A stretch of 13,195 nucleotides of DNA. Origin: DATBLY01 sp036555125. Lineage in GTDB: Bacteria > Actinomycetota > UBA4738 > HRBIN12. Position numbers and translations under genes: made by a program. Within the stretch, counting starts at the first letter, position 1. The number at the start of each line of letters is the position of its first letter. Of the stretch, positions 1 to 6,156 are shown one piece after another. Below the pieces are notes generated by a model. That model was not told where the DNA came from. It searched no databases and worked only from the letters and a program-made list of their open reading frames with translations. Location of the stretch: positions 1-13,195 of the forward strand of contig DATBLY010000183.1 in assembly GCA_036555125.1 (NCBI GenBank), read 5' to 3'.

Positions 1-879
1 CCGGTGCAGGGCAAGGTCGCCCTCGTATCGGGTGGCGGCTCGGGACACGAGCCGATGCACGGCGGGTTCGTCGGCATGGGCATGCTCGACGCGGCATGCC
101 CGGGTGAGGTCTTCACCTCGCCGACGCCCGATCAGATGGAGGCGGCGACGAAGGCCGTGGACGGCGGTGCCGGCGTGGTCCATATCGTCAAGAACTACAC
201 GGGCGACGTGATGAACTTCGAGATGGCGGCAGACCTGTGCCGCGCCGACGGCGTCGAGGTCGAGTCCGTGCTGGTCGACGACGACGTGGCCGTCCAGGAC
301 AGCCTCTACACGGCAGGTCGACGCGGCGTGGGGACGACGGTCCTGCTGGAGAAGATCGCGGGCGCCGCCGCCGAGCAGAAGCGACCGCTGAAAGAGGTCG
401 CCGACGTCGCTCGCGAGGTGAACGCGAACGGCCGGTCGATGGGGATGGCCCTCACGTCCTGCACCGTCCCGGCGGCGGGAAAGCCGACGTTCGAGCTCGG
501 CGAGGACGAGATGGAGATCGGGATCGGCATCCACGGCGAGCCGGGTCGCGAACGGATGAAGCTGAAGACCGCGAACGAGATCGTCGACATGATGGCGACC
601 GCGATCGTCGACGACCTGCCGTTCAAGGCCGGCGACCAGGTCCTGGCGTTCGTCAACGGCATGGGCGGCACGCCGCTGATCGAGCTGTACGTGGTCTACG
701 ACGCGCTGAACCGCTTCCTGAAGGGGCGCAACATCACGATCGCCCGGAACCTGATCGGGTCGTACATCACGTCGCTCGACATGGCGGGATGCTCGATCAC
801 GCTGTTGAAGATGTCGGACGACTTCATCGGGCTGTGGGACGCGCCGGTGAAGACCGCCGGGCTGCGGTGGGGGGTCTGA
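1..879 (+). CDS. dhaK: Dihydroxyacetone kinase subunit DhaK (5' end outside window)
   Basis: DhaK binds dihydroxyacetone covalently through a histidine hemiaminal; phosphate then comes from ATP held on DhaL, giving DHAP in the cytoplasm. The reading frame is open at base 1. The first visible residues (PVQGKVALVSGGGSGHEPMH) align with about residue 42 of E. coli DhaK, so roughly 40 N-terminal residues are missing and the full protein would be about 330 residues, normal for the family. Numbering from the GTG at base 4, I see GGGSGHEPMH (10-19, with the family's substrate-contacting His at 15), the acidic DDDVAV stretch (92-97), TVPAAGKP (154-161) and GIGIHGEPG (173-181), whose His177 matches the covalent substrate histidine (His218 in E. 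coli). The C-terminus (LWDAPVKTAGLRWG) is intact. dhaL follows after 61 bases and the DhaM donor lies at the operon end, so this is the PEP-dependent type rather than the single-chain ATP type. Confidence 0.95.
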   Translation, partial: PVQGKVALVSGGGSGHEPMHGGFVGMGMLDAACPGEVFTSPTPDQMEAATKAVDGGAGVVHIVKNYTGDVMNFEMAADLCRADGVEVESVLVDDDVAVQDSLYTAGRRGVGTTVLLEKIAGAAAEQKRPLKEVADVAREVNANGRSMGMALTSCTVPAAGKPTFELGEDEMEIGIGIHGEPGRERMKLKTANEIVDMMATAIVDDLPFKAGDQVLAFVNGMGGTPLIELYVVYDALNRFLKGRNITIARNLIGSYITSLDMAGCSITLLKMSDDFIGLWDAPVKTAGLRWGV

Positions 880-902
880 CCCCTCACCGCGACCCGGACC
901 GA

Positions 903-921
903 CCGTCCCCTACGGGGACGG
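903..921 (+). other. Intercistronic hairpin before dhaL
   Basis: An 8-bp perfect stem (903-910 with 914-921) closes a 3-base loop in the dhaK-dhaL gap. A second, outer pairing of 6 bp (883-888 with 932-937) would enclose it and cover part of the dhaL ribosome site at 926-933. No T-run follows, so an intrinsic terminator is unlikely. A role in message stability or in setting dhaL translation is possible but is inference from pairing alone. Confidence 0.45.
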
Positions 922-925
922 GGGC

Positions 926-933
926 GAAGGGGG
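926..933 (+). promoter_or_regulatory. Ribosome binding site for dhaL (supports TTG start)
   Basis: GAAGGGGG lies 7 bases before the TTG at 941. The nearby GTG at 933 is in another frame and stops after three codons, so it cannot start dhaL. The position of this site, plus the fact that family alignment begins right at the TTG, decides the start. Confidence 0.55.
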
Positions 934-940
934 TGAGCGG

Positions 941-1576
941 TTGAGCGTCCCGTACGACGGTGTGGTCGGTTGGTTCAAGTCGTTCGCGGCAACGATCGCC
1001 GAGAACAAGGCGTACCTGACCGAGCTCGACTCGGCGATCGGCGACGCGGACCACGGGATCAACATGGACCGCGGGATGCAGGCCGCGCTCGCGAAGGTCG
1101 ACGGCCTCCCCCCAGGCGACGTCGGCGCGTTCTTCAAGACCGTCGGGATGACGCTCGTCTCGACGGTCGGCGGCGCGGGCGGTCCGTTGTACGGGACGCT
1201 CTTCCTCCAGCTCGGCACGGCCACGGCCGGCAAGGCCGAGATCACGGCGGCCGATTGGTCGGCCGCGCTCTCGGCCGCGGTCCAGGGCGTGCAGGCGCGA
1301 GGCAAGGCCGTTCCGCAGGACAAGACGATGGTCGACGCCCTGATCCCCGCGCGGGACGCGCTCGCCGCGGCCGTCGCGGAGGGGGCGTCGATGGGCGAGG
1401 CCATCCGGCGGTCGGCGGAGGCGGCCGAGGCGGGCATGATCGCGACGATCCCGCTCGTCGCGCGGAAGGGCCGGGCGAGCTACCTGGGCGAGCGCAGCGC
1501 CGGACATCAGGACCCCGGCGCCACCTCGTCCTACCTGTTGCTGAAGACCGTCGCCGACAGCTGGGGCGACGCGTAG
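941..1576 (+). CDS. dhaL: Dihydroxyacetone kinase ADP-binding subunit DhaL
   Basis: DhaL carries a tightly bound ADP that the DhaM phosphocarrier re-phosphorylates, and it transfers the phosphate to dihydroxyacetone on DhaK. The 211-residue length matches the family (about 210). Visible motifs are the metal-binding triad Asp30, Asp35 and Asp37 in LDSAIGDADHG, identical in spacing to E. coli DhaL; the nucleotide-binding GGAGGPLYG loop (about 77-85); DKTMVDALIPA (about 127-137); and the C-terminal RKGRASYLGERSAGHQDPGA stretch. The start is TTG with a ribosome site 7 bases upstream; no in-frame ATG or GTG fits. glpK starts 20 bases downstream, which fits one transcript. The lack of fusion to DhaK supports the PTS-type kinase rather than the ATP-dependent DhaKL fusion of eukaryotes and Citrobacter. 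Confidence 0.95.
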   Translation: MSVPYDGVVGWFKSFAATIAENKAYLTELDSAIGDADHGINMDRGMQAALAKVDGLPPGDVGAFFKTVGMTLVSTVGGAGGPLYGTLFLQLGTATAGKAEITAADWSAALSAAVQGVQARGKAVPQDKTMVDALIPARDALAAAVAEGASMGEAIRRSAEAAEAGMIATIPLVARKGRASYLGERSAGHQDPGATSSYLLLKTVADSWGDA

Positions 1577-1596
1577 GCACGATCGAAGGAGGCCCC

Positions 1597-3093
1597 ATGG
1601 CTGAGTACGTGGGCGCGCTGGACCAGGGCACGACCAGCACGCGGTTCATGATCTTCGATCACGGCGGCAACGTCGTCGGGATCGACCAGAAGGAGCACGA
1701 GCAGATCTACCCGAAGCCCGGATGGGTGGAGCACGATCCGGCGGAGGTGTGGACGCGGAGCCAGGAGGTGATCGCAGGCGCCCTCGAGAAGGCGGGCATC
1801 TCGGCGAGCGACCTCGCGGCCGTCGGCATCACGAACCAACGCGAGACGACGGTCGTCTGGGACCGGAACACGGGCGAAGCCGTCTACAACGCCCTCGTGT
1901 GGCAGGACACCCGGACGCAGGGGATCGTCGACGAGCTGTCGGCCGACGGGGGCCAGGACCGGTTCCGCGACAAGGTCGGGCTCCCGCTCGCGACGTATTT
2001 CTCGGGCACGAAGGTCAAGTGGGTCCTCGACAACGTCGAGGGCGCGCGGGCGCGGGCCGACGCCGGCGACCTCGTGTTCGGGAACATGGACACCTGGTGC
2101 ATCTGGAACCTCACGGGCGGGACGAACGGCGGCGTCCACGTCACCGACGTCTCCAACGCGAGCCGCACGATGCTGATGGACCTCGACACGCTCGATTGGG
2201 ACGATGGGCAGCTCGCGGCGTTCGGCATCCCGCGGTCGATGCTGCCCGAGATCCGCCCGTCCTCGGCGGTCTACGGGGAGTGCGGCGGGGCGCTCGCCGG
2301 CGTCCCGGTGGCCGGCGACCTGGGAGACCAGCAGGCGGCCACGTTCGGCCAGGCGGCCTACGACGTGGGCGACGCGAAGAACACCTACGGCACCGGGTGC
2401 TTCATGATCCTCAACACCGGGACCGACAAGGTGCCGTCGAAGAGCGGCCTGCTCACGACCGTCGGATGGAAGCTCGGCGATCGACCGGCGATCTACGCCC
2501 TCGAAGGGTCGATCGCGATCACGGGCGCGCTGGTGCAGTGGCTCCGTGACAACCTCGGCATGATCGAGCGCTCCGAGGATGTCGAGGCGCTTGCCAAGAC
2601 CGTCGAGGACAACGGCGGGATGTACTTCGTCCCGGCGTTCTCGGGGCTGTTCGCCCCGTACTGGCGCGGGGATGCTCGCGGCGCGATCGTCGGGCTCACC
2701 CGCTACATCAACAAGGGCCACTTCGCGCGGGCCGCGCTCGAGGCGACGGCCTGGCAGACGCGCGAGGTGCTCGACGCGATGGAGGCCGATTCCGGGGTCA
2801 AGCTGAAGGAGCTGAAGGTCGACGGCGGCATGGTCTACAACGACACGCTGATGCAGTTCCAGGCGGACGTCCTGCAGGTCCCCGTCGTCCGGCCGAAGGT
2901 GGCGGAGACCACGGCGCTCGGCGCCGCGTACGCCGCGGGCCTGGCGACGGGCTTCTGGGGTTCGACGGACGATCTGCGATCCAACTGGGGCAAGGACAGG
3001 GAATGGACGCCGTCGATGGGCGCGGCCGAGGTCGAGTCGGAGTACGCCCAGTGGAAGAAGGCGGTGACCCGGACGTTCGACTGGGTCGAGTGA
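1597..3093 (+). CDS. glpK: Glycerol kinase
   Basis: GlpK phosphorylates glycerol with ATP to sn-glycerol-3-phosphate, trapping it in the cell. The ATG at 1597 is preceded by GAAGGAGG at 1585-1592. At 498 residues it has normal FGGY-kinase length. Visible are the N-terminal phosphate loop DQGTTSTR (9-16), substrate residues in NQRET (80-84) and Tyr134, the catalytic Asp244 in LGDQQAATFGQ, the FGGY signature KNTYGTGCF (261-269), and the second signature DGGMVYNDTLMQFQADV near the C-terminus. Enterococcal and bacillar GlpK have a histidine in the loop before the catalytic Asp that HPr phosphorylates. Here that loop (about 222-242, SSAVYGECGGALAGVPVAG) is short and has no histidine, so HPr control at that site looks absent. 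The gene sits between the DhaKL genes and the G3P dehydrogenase that would use its product. Confidence 0.97.
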   Translation: MAEYVGALDQGTTSTRFMIFDHGGNVVGIDQKEHEQIYPKPGWVEHDPAEVWTRSQEVIAGALEKAGISASDLAAVGITNQRETTVVWDRNTGEAVYNALVWQDTRTQGIVDELSADGGQDRFRDKVGLPLATYFSGTKVKWVLDNVEGARARADAGDLVFGNMDTWCIWNLTGGTNGGVHVTDVSNASRTMLMDLDTLDWDDGQLAAFGIPRSMLPEIRPSSAVYGECGGALAGVPVAGDLGDQQAATFGQAAYDVGDAKNTYGTGCFMILNTGTDKVPSKSGLLTTVGWKLGDRPAIYALEGSIAITGALVQWLRDNLGMIERSEDVEALAKTVEDNGGMYFVPAFSGLFAPYWRGDARGAIVGLTRYINKGHFARAALEATAWQTREVLDAMEADSGVKLKELKVDGGMVYNDTLMQFQADVLQVPVVRPKVAETTALGAAYAAGLATGFWGSTDDLRSNWGKDREWTPSMGAAEVESEYAQWKKAVTRTFDWVE

Positions 3094-3107
3094 CGGACCG
3101 ATCGTCG

Positions 3108-3127
3108 GGACGACGAGAGGGTCGTCC
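3108..3127 (+). other. Intercistronic hairpin after glpK
   Basis: A 7-bp perfect stem (3108-3114 with 3121-3127) with a 6-base loop lies in the 49-base gap after glpK, ending 4 bases before the ribosome site of the small His-rich gene. There is no T-run. It may act as an mRNA processing or stability element separating glpK from the downstream genes; this is inference from pairing only. Confidence 0.4.
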
Positions 3128-3131
3128 TGAG

Positions 3132-3137
3132 AGGAGG
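3132..3137 (+). promoter_or_regulatory. Ribosome binding site AGGAGG (selects ATG 3143)
   Basis: A perfect AGGAGG lies 5 bases before the ATG at 3143. It overlaps the in-frame GTG at 3137, which therefore cannot be the start served by it. This fixes the start of the small His/Glu-rich gene at the ATG and also shows that this low-complexity frame is translated. Confidence 0.7.
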
Positions 3138-3142
3138 TGAGC

Positions 3143-3394
3143 ATGTCGAGCGAGGGGGACCACGGCCACGGCGACTTCGCCACCGGGCAGGAGGAGAGCG
3201 AGGAGCACGAACATCACGAGGGATCGTTCGCCGAGGGCCAGGCCGAAGAGCACGGCCACGCGGCCGAAGGCGACCACGGCGACTTCGCCGAGGGGCAGGA
3301 GGCGAGCGACGAGCACGAGCACCACGAGGGATCGTTCTCCGAGGGCCAGGCCGAGGAGGGCCACGATCATCGACCCTCGACGAGCGGCGGGTAA
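3143..3394 (+). CDS. Small His/Glu-rich repeat protein, function unknown
   Basis: I do not recognise a characterised family. The 83-residue protein has a perfect ribosome site, lies 49 bases after glpK, and ends 9 bases before the glpA-like start, so it is very probably made with them. It is built from four G-[DS]-F-[AS]-x-G-Q units (residues 10-16, 27-33, 46-52, 63-69) separated by His/Glu tracts such as EHEHHE, which occurs twice. I count 13 histidines, many Glu/Asp, and no Cys, Lys, Leu, Ile, Val, Asn, Trp or Tyr, so it should be soluble and largely disordered. No signal peptide or membrane segment is visible. The F-[AS]-E-G-x-E pattern recalls short acidic repeat proteins I have seen in actinobacterial genomes, but I cannot confirm homology. 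Metal buffering (Fe, Zn, Ni) for the neighbouring iron-sulfur/heme complex is a guess from composition. Confidence 0.75.
   Translation: MSSEGDHGHGDFATGQEESEEHEHHEGSFAEGQAEEHGHAAEGDHGDFAEGQEASDEHEHHEGSFSEGQAEEGHDHRPSTSGG
3173..3370 (+). repeat. Two-copy internal tandem repeat, period 108 bases
   Basis: Bases 3173-3262 and 3281-3370 inside the small His/Glu-rich gene are copies at a 108-base (36-codon) offset. Over the first 78 bases of each copy I count 9 differences, about half of them at third codon positions; the remainder drifts in the His/Gly-rich tail. Each copy itself holds two related G-[DS]-F-[AS]-x-G-Q half-units 17 residues apart. This looks like an in-frame duplication of a segment that already contained two half-units. 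Confidence 0.85.
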
Positions 3395-3403
3395 CGTCCG
3401 GGT

Positions 3404-4594
3404 ATGAGCGTCCGCCCGTCCCGCCTACGGTCGGCGCACGTCCTGATCGTCGGAGGAGGCGGGACGGGCGGCGCGCTCGCGCACGATCTCGCGCTCCGCG
3501 GCGTCCGGGTGACGCTGGTCGAGCGTGGCGAGTTCACGTCGGGGACCACGGGCCGGCATCACGGCCTGCTCCACAGCGGCGCCCGGTACGCGGTGAACGA
3601 CCGGGAGTCCGCGGTGGAGTGCATCGACGAGAACCTGATCCTGCGCAGGATCGCTCCGGGATCGTTCGAGGAGAACGACGGGCTGTTCGTCGCGCTGACC
3701 GACGAGGACATGGCGTACTACCCCTCGTTCCTGGAGGGCTGCGAGGCGACCGGCATCCCCATCGAGGTCCTCACGCCGGCCCAGGCGCTCTCGATGGAGC
3801 CCGGGTTGAACCCCGGGCTCCGGGCGGCCGTCCGCGTCCCGGACGCCACGATGGACGCGATGCGCCTGCCGCTGCGGTTCTTCGCCACGGCGAAGCGCAA
3901 CGGCGCCGAGCTCCTGAACCACGTCGAGGTCACGGGGCTGCTGATCGATCAGGGGGTCGTGGGCGGCGCGGCGATCCACGATCACGTGACGGGACGGGAC
4001 GCCGAGATCCGCGCCGACATCGTGGTGAACGCGACCGGGCCGTGGTCCGAGTCGGTGGCGCGCATGGCCGGCGTCGACGTGCCGATCCGGCCGTCGCCCG
4101 GGGTGATGCTCGCGGTGCGTGGGCGGCTCTGCCAGATGGTCGTCAATCGGATGCACGCGTCGGGCGACGGCGACATCGTGGTCCCCCAGCGCGCGCTGTC
4201 CGTCGTCGGGACCAGCTCCTGGGTCGTCGAGGACCCCGACGACCTGGGCGTTCCCGAGGACCACGTTCGCCGGATGATCGAGGAGGGATCGCGCCTGCTC
4301 CCGGCCGTCGCCGATGCGCCGTTCCGCGCGGCCTGGTCGGCCGCCCGCCCCCTGATCGGGACGCGCGGCGACGCCGACTCCGGGCGCGAGCTGTCCCGGA
4401 CCTTCAAGACGATCGATCACGCCGATGTCGACGGGGTCGAGGGCTTCGTGACGATCACCGGTGGGAAGGGCACGACCCTGCGAGGGATGGCGGAGGTCTG
4501 CGCCGACGTCGTGTGCCGGAAGCTCGGGTCCGACGAGCCCTGCCGGACGCGGGAGACCGTCCTGCTCCCCCACACGGCGGCGTTCGCAGCGTGA
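3404..4594 (+). CDS. glpA: GlpA-type FAD-dependent glycerol-3-phosphate dehydrogenase (short form)
   Basis: This flavoprotein should oxidise G3P to DHAP and pass electrons to iron-sulfur centres and then quinone. Visible are the FAD Rossmann motif GGGGTGG (17-23) with ribose-binding Glu40, the GlpA/GlpD hallmark TGRHHGLLHSGARY (49-62), an Arg at 315 in WSAARPLIG, and ITGGKGTTLR (351-360). Similarity to the first ~390 residues of E. coli GlpA is strong and nearly collinear (for example HSGARYAVNDRESAVECI). At 396 residues it stops where E. coli GlpA (542) continues into a BFD-like [2Fe-2S] domain, so the cysteines of that domain are absent. No GlpB or GlpC is nearby; an SdhB homologue starts 10 bases later. 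The ATG at 3404 follows the previous stop by 9 bases with only a weak ribosome site, so translational coupling is likely. Other DAO-fold dehydrogenases are possible but fit less well. Confidence 0.9.
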   Translation: MSVRPSRLRSAHVLIVGGGGTGGALAHDLALRGVRVTLVERGEFTSGTTGRHHGLLHSGARYAVNDRESAVECIDENLILRRIAPGSFEENDGLFVALTDEDMAYYPSFLEGCEATGIPIEVLTPAQALSMEPGLNPGLRAAVRVPDATMDAMRLPLRFFATAKRNGAELLNHVEVTGLLIDQGVVGGAAIHDHVTGRDAEIRADIVVNATGPWSESVARMAGVDVPIRPSPGVMLAVRGRLCQMVVNRMHASGDGDIVVPQRALSVVGTSSWVVEDPDDLGVPEDHVRRMIEEGSRLLPAVADAPFRAAWSAARPLIGTRGDADSGRELSRTFKTIDHADVDGVEGFVTITGGKGTTLRGMAEVCADVVCRKLGSDEPCRTRETVLLPHTAAFAA

Positions 4595-4604
4595 GGATCG
4601 ACGG

Positions 4605-5321
4605 ATGAGCGATCCCACCCCGGCGGACGGGCGCACCCGGCGGTTCCGGCTGTTCCGCTACCGGCGGGGGGACGGCGCCCCGCGATCGGAGACCTTCGAC
4701 GTGCCCGTGGGGGCCTCGCGCACGGTCCTCGAGGGCCTGCGCTGGATCAAGGTGCATGCCGACCCGGAGCTGGCGATCCGTCACTCGTGCTTCCACGCCT
4801 CGTGCGGGACGTGTGGCGTCCGGGTGAACGGGCGGGAGGCGCTCGCGTGCGTCGCCGCCCTCGACGCGACGACCACCAGCGTCACGGTCGAGCCGATGGC
4901 GAACCACCCCGTGCTCGCCGACCTCGTCGTCGACATGGGCCCGTTCGTCGATCGGTTCACCGAGCCGCATCCGCTCGTCCGTCCGGTCGAGCCCGCGGCC
5001 GGGCCCGCGATGTCGCCCGAGGGCGAGCCTCACGAGCGCTTCGAGGACTGCATCGAGTGCGGCCTGTGTCTGTCGGCATGCCCCGTCGCGGCGACGGACG
5101 ACACGTACGTGGGGCCCGCGGCGCTCGCCTACGCGCAGAGCCTGCTCGACCGGGGGGAAGGCGACCGCGACGCGATCCTGGACTGGGCGGACGGTCCCGG
5201 CGGCGCGTGGCGCTGCCACGCGGCCTTCGAGTGCACGGAGGCCTGCCCCTCGGACGTCCGACCGGCGCAGCGGATCATGGCGCTGCGGCGCGAGCTCGTC
5301 CGGCCGCGGAGGCGGCGATGA
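4605..5321 (+). CDS. sdhB: SdhB/FrdB-like iron-sulfur subunit, probable partner of the GlpA-like protein
   Basis: This 238-residue protein is an electron-wire subunit like those of succinate dehydrogenase or fumarate reductase. The N-terminal ferredoxin domain has [2Fe-2S] ligands Cys62, Cys67, Cys70 and Cys82. The C-terminal domain has Cys149, Cys152, Cys155 and Cys214 for a [4Fe-4S] centre and Cys159, Cys204 and Cys210 for a [3Fe-4S] centre, in the same spacing as E. coli SdhB; the place where some families add a fourth ligand holds alanine. The length is typical. It starts 10 bases after the GlpA-like gene (GAGG about 8 bases before the ATG) and its stop overlaps the SdhC-like start as ATGA. 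No SdhA flavoprotein is present in the window; the adjoining flavoprotein is GlpA-like. It may therefore serve G3P oxidation. The alternative, that it serves a distant SdhA, cannot be excluded. Confidence 0.88.
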   Translation: MSDPTPADGRTRRFRLFRYRRGDGAPRSETFDVPVGASRTVLEGLRWIKVHADPELAIRHSCFHASCGTCGVRVNGREALACVAALDATTTSVTVEPMANHPVLADLVVDMGPFVDRFTEPHPLVRPVEPAAGPAMSPEGEPHERFEDCIECGLCLSACPVAATDDTYVGPAALAYAQSLLDRGEGDRDAILDWADGPGGAWRCHAAFECTEACPSDVRPAQRIMALRRELVRPRRRR

Positions 5322-5758
5322 CGGGGGCCGATCGCGAGTACCGCCGGATCCGCGCCGAGCGCGACCGGCCCGGCCCGGTGCTGCGCAAGGCGCCCGGCCC
5401 GACCGCGTGGTTCGACGTCCGCCGGGGCCGCACCGGCCACTGGGCCTTCTCGCTCAACCGGATCACCGGGATCGGCCTCGTCTTCTACCTGTACCTGCAC
5501 CTCGCCGTGCTCTCGCTCCTGCTCGCCGGGCCCGAGTCCTGGGACGGGTTCCTCCACCTGGCGACGACACCGATCTTCCTGGGGCTCGACGTCGTGCTGA
5601 TCGCGGGGCTCGCGATCCACGGCCTGAACGGCCTGCGCGTCGCCCTGATCGGGACCGGCCTCGTGCCCGATCGGCAGAAGGCGCTCTTCTACACGCTGAT
5701 GGTGTTGGGCGCGATCGTGGTCGTCTACTCGATCCTGCACATCGCGGAGAGCGCGTGA
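5318..5758 (+). CDS. sdhC: SdhC-like membrane anchor (cytochrome b subunit)
   Basis: A 146-residue membrane protein with three hydrophobic segments at about 47-70, 85-112 and 122-142 after a basic, soluble N-terminus. The first segment begins with SLNRITGIG, whose Ser45 and Arg48 correspond to the quinone-site Ser/Arg of SdhC. Further His residues are His61 in the first segment, His101 in AIHGLNGLR (equivalent to the haem-ligand position of E. coli SdhC) and His141. These fit a haem b-containing quinone-reducing anchor of the SDH type. The ATG at 5318 overlaps the SdhB-like stop, and its own stop overlaps the SdhD-like GTG, which is strong evidence that the subunits are made in a fixed ratio. 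Its role here is inferred to be anchoring the GlpA/SdhB-like pair to the inner face of the membrane. Confidence 0.85.
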   Translation: MTGADREYRRIRAERDRPGPVLRKAPGPTAWFDVRRGRTGHWAFSLNRITGIGLVFYLYLHLAVLSLLLAGPESWDGFLHLATTPIFLGLDVVLIAGLAIHGLNGLRVALIGTGLVPDRQKALFYTLMVLGAIVVVYSILHIAESA

Positions 5759-6147
5759 AGGCCGTGCGCGCGCCCGATGACATCGGCGAGCGTCCGTCGA
5801 CGCGGGGCTCGCGGTCGTGGCGGCTGACCGCCGCGACCGGCGTCTGGGTCCTCGTCCTCGTGACGGTTCACATGATCGCGCACCACTTCGTGGTCGAGTC
5901 CGTCGGCGGCCTCCGGAGCTACGAACAGGTCCTCGAGTACATCGGGAACCCGGTGATCGTCGGCGTCGAGGTCGCGTTCCTGGTCTTCGTCACCTGGCAC
6001 GCGATGCTGGGGCTCCGGTCGGTGCTGTTCGATCTGGGTCTGTCGGCATCGATGCGGCGGTTCGTGAACCGGGCGCTGACCGTCCTCGGCGTGCTCACGG
6101 TGGCCTACGGCGTCACGCTGATCACCGTCCTCGCGCTCCGCGACTGA
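5755..6147 (+). CDS. sdhD: SdhD-like membrane anchor
   Basis: A 130-residue protein with three predicted membrane segments at about 24-46, 66-92 and 104-127. His39, His43 and His44 lie in HMIAHHFVV and His82 in TWHAMLGLRSVLFDLG; one of each group is a plausible haem ligand, and the second motif resembles the SdhC/SdhD H-x-x-x-G-L-R pattern. The start is GTG at 5755 in a GTGA overlap with the preceding stop; the frame is open further upstream, but only because it runs antiphase through the SdhC-like gene. With the SdhC-like protein it would form the quinone pocket and haem site. The segment ELRSYEQ-like loop (GGLRSYEQVLEYI) after the first helix recalls archaeal and actinobacterial SdhD. The DhaM fusion gene starts 9 bases downstream. 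Confidence 0.82.
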   Translation: MKAVRAPDDIGERPSTRGSRSWRLTAATGVWVLVLVTVHMIAHHFVVESVGGLRSYEQVLEYIGNPVIVGVEVAFLVFVTWHAMLGLRSVLFDLGLSASMRRFVNRALTVLGVLTVAYGVTLITVLALRD

Positions 6148-6156
6148 CAGGCGCCG

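Noticed and set aside
3137..3142. GTG start for the His/Glu-rich gene
   Set aside because: This GTG overlaps the AGGAGG ribosome site at 3132-3137; the ATG at 3143 has proper spacing.
1531..3183. A 550-codon minus-strand open frame opposite glpK
   Set aside because: Same explanation: low-complexity, no family motifs, and mirror image of a well-conserved glycerol kinase.
3173..3370. Regular repeats as a CRISPR array or mobile-element remnant
   Set aside because: There are only two copies, in frame within a gene with a ribosome site, and the changes keep the protein motif; there are no unique spacers.
3425..4636. A 403-codon minus-strand open frame opposite glpA
   Set aside because: Composition is dominated by Arg, Asp, Gly, His and Pro, without domains; it is a shadow of the conserved flavoprotein.
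4605..6147. SdhB, SdhC and SdhD genes as an ordinary succinate dehydrogenase operon
   Set aside because: Not fully excluded, but no SdhA gene adjoins them; the flavoprotein tightly linked upstream is GlpA-like and the whole operon is for glycerol/dihydroxyacetone use.
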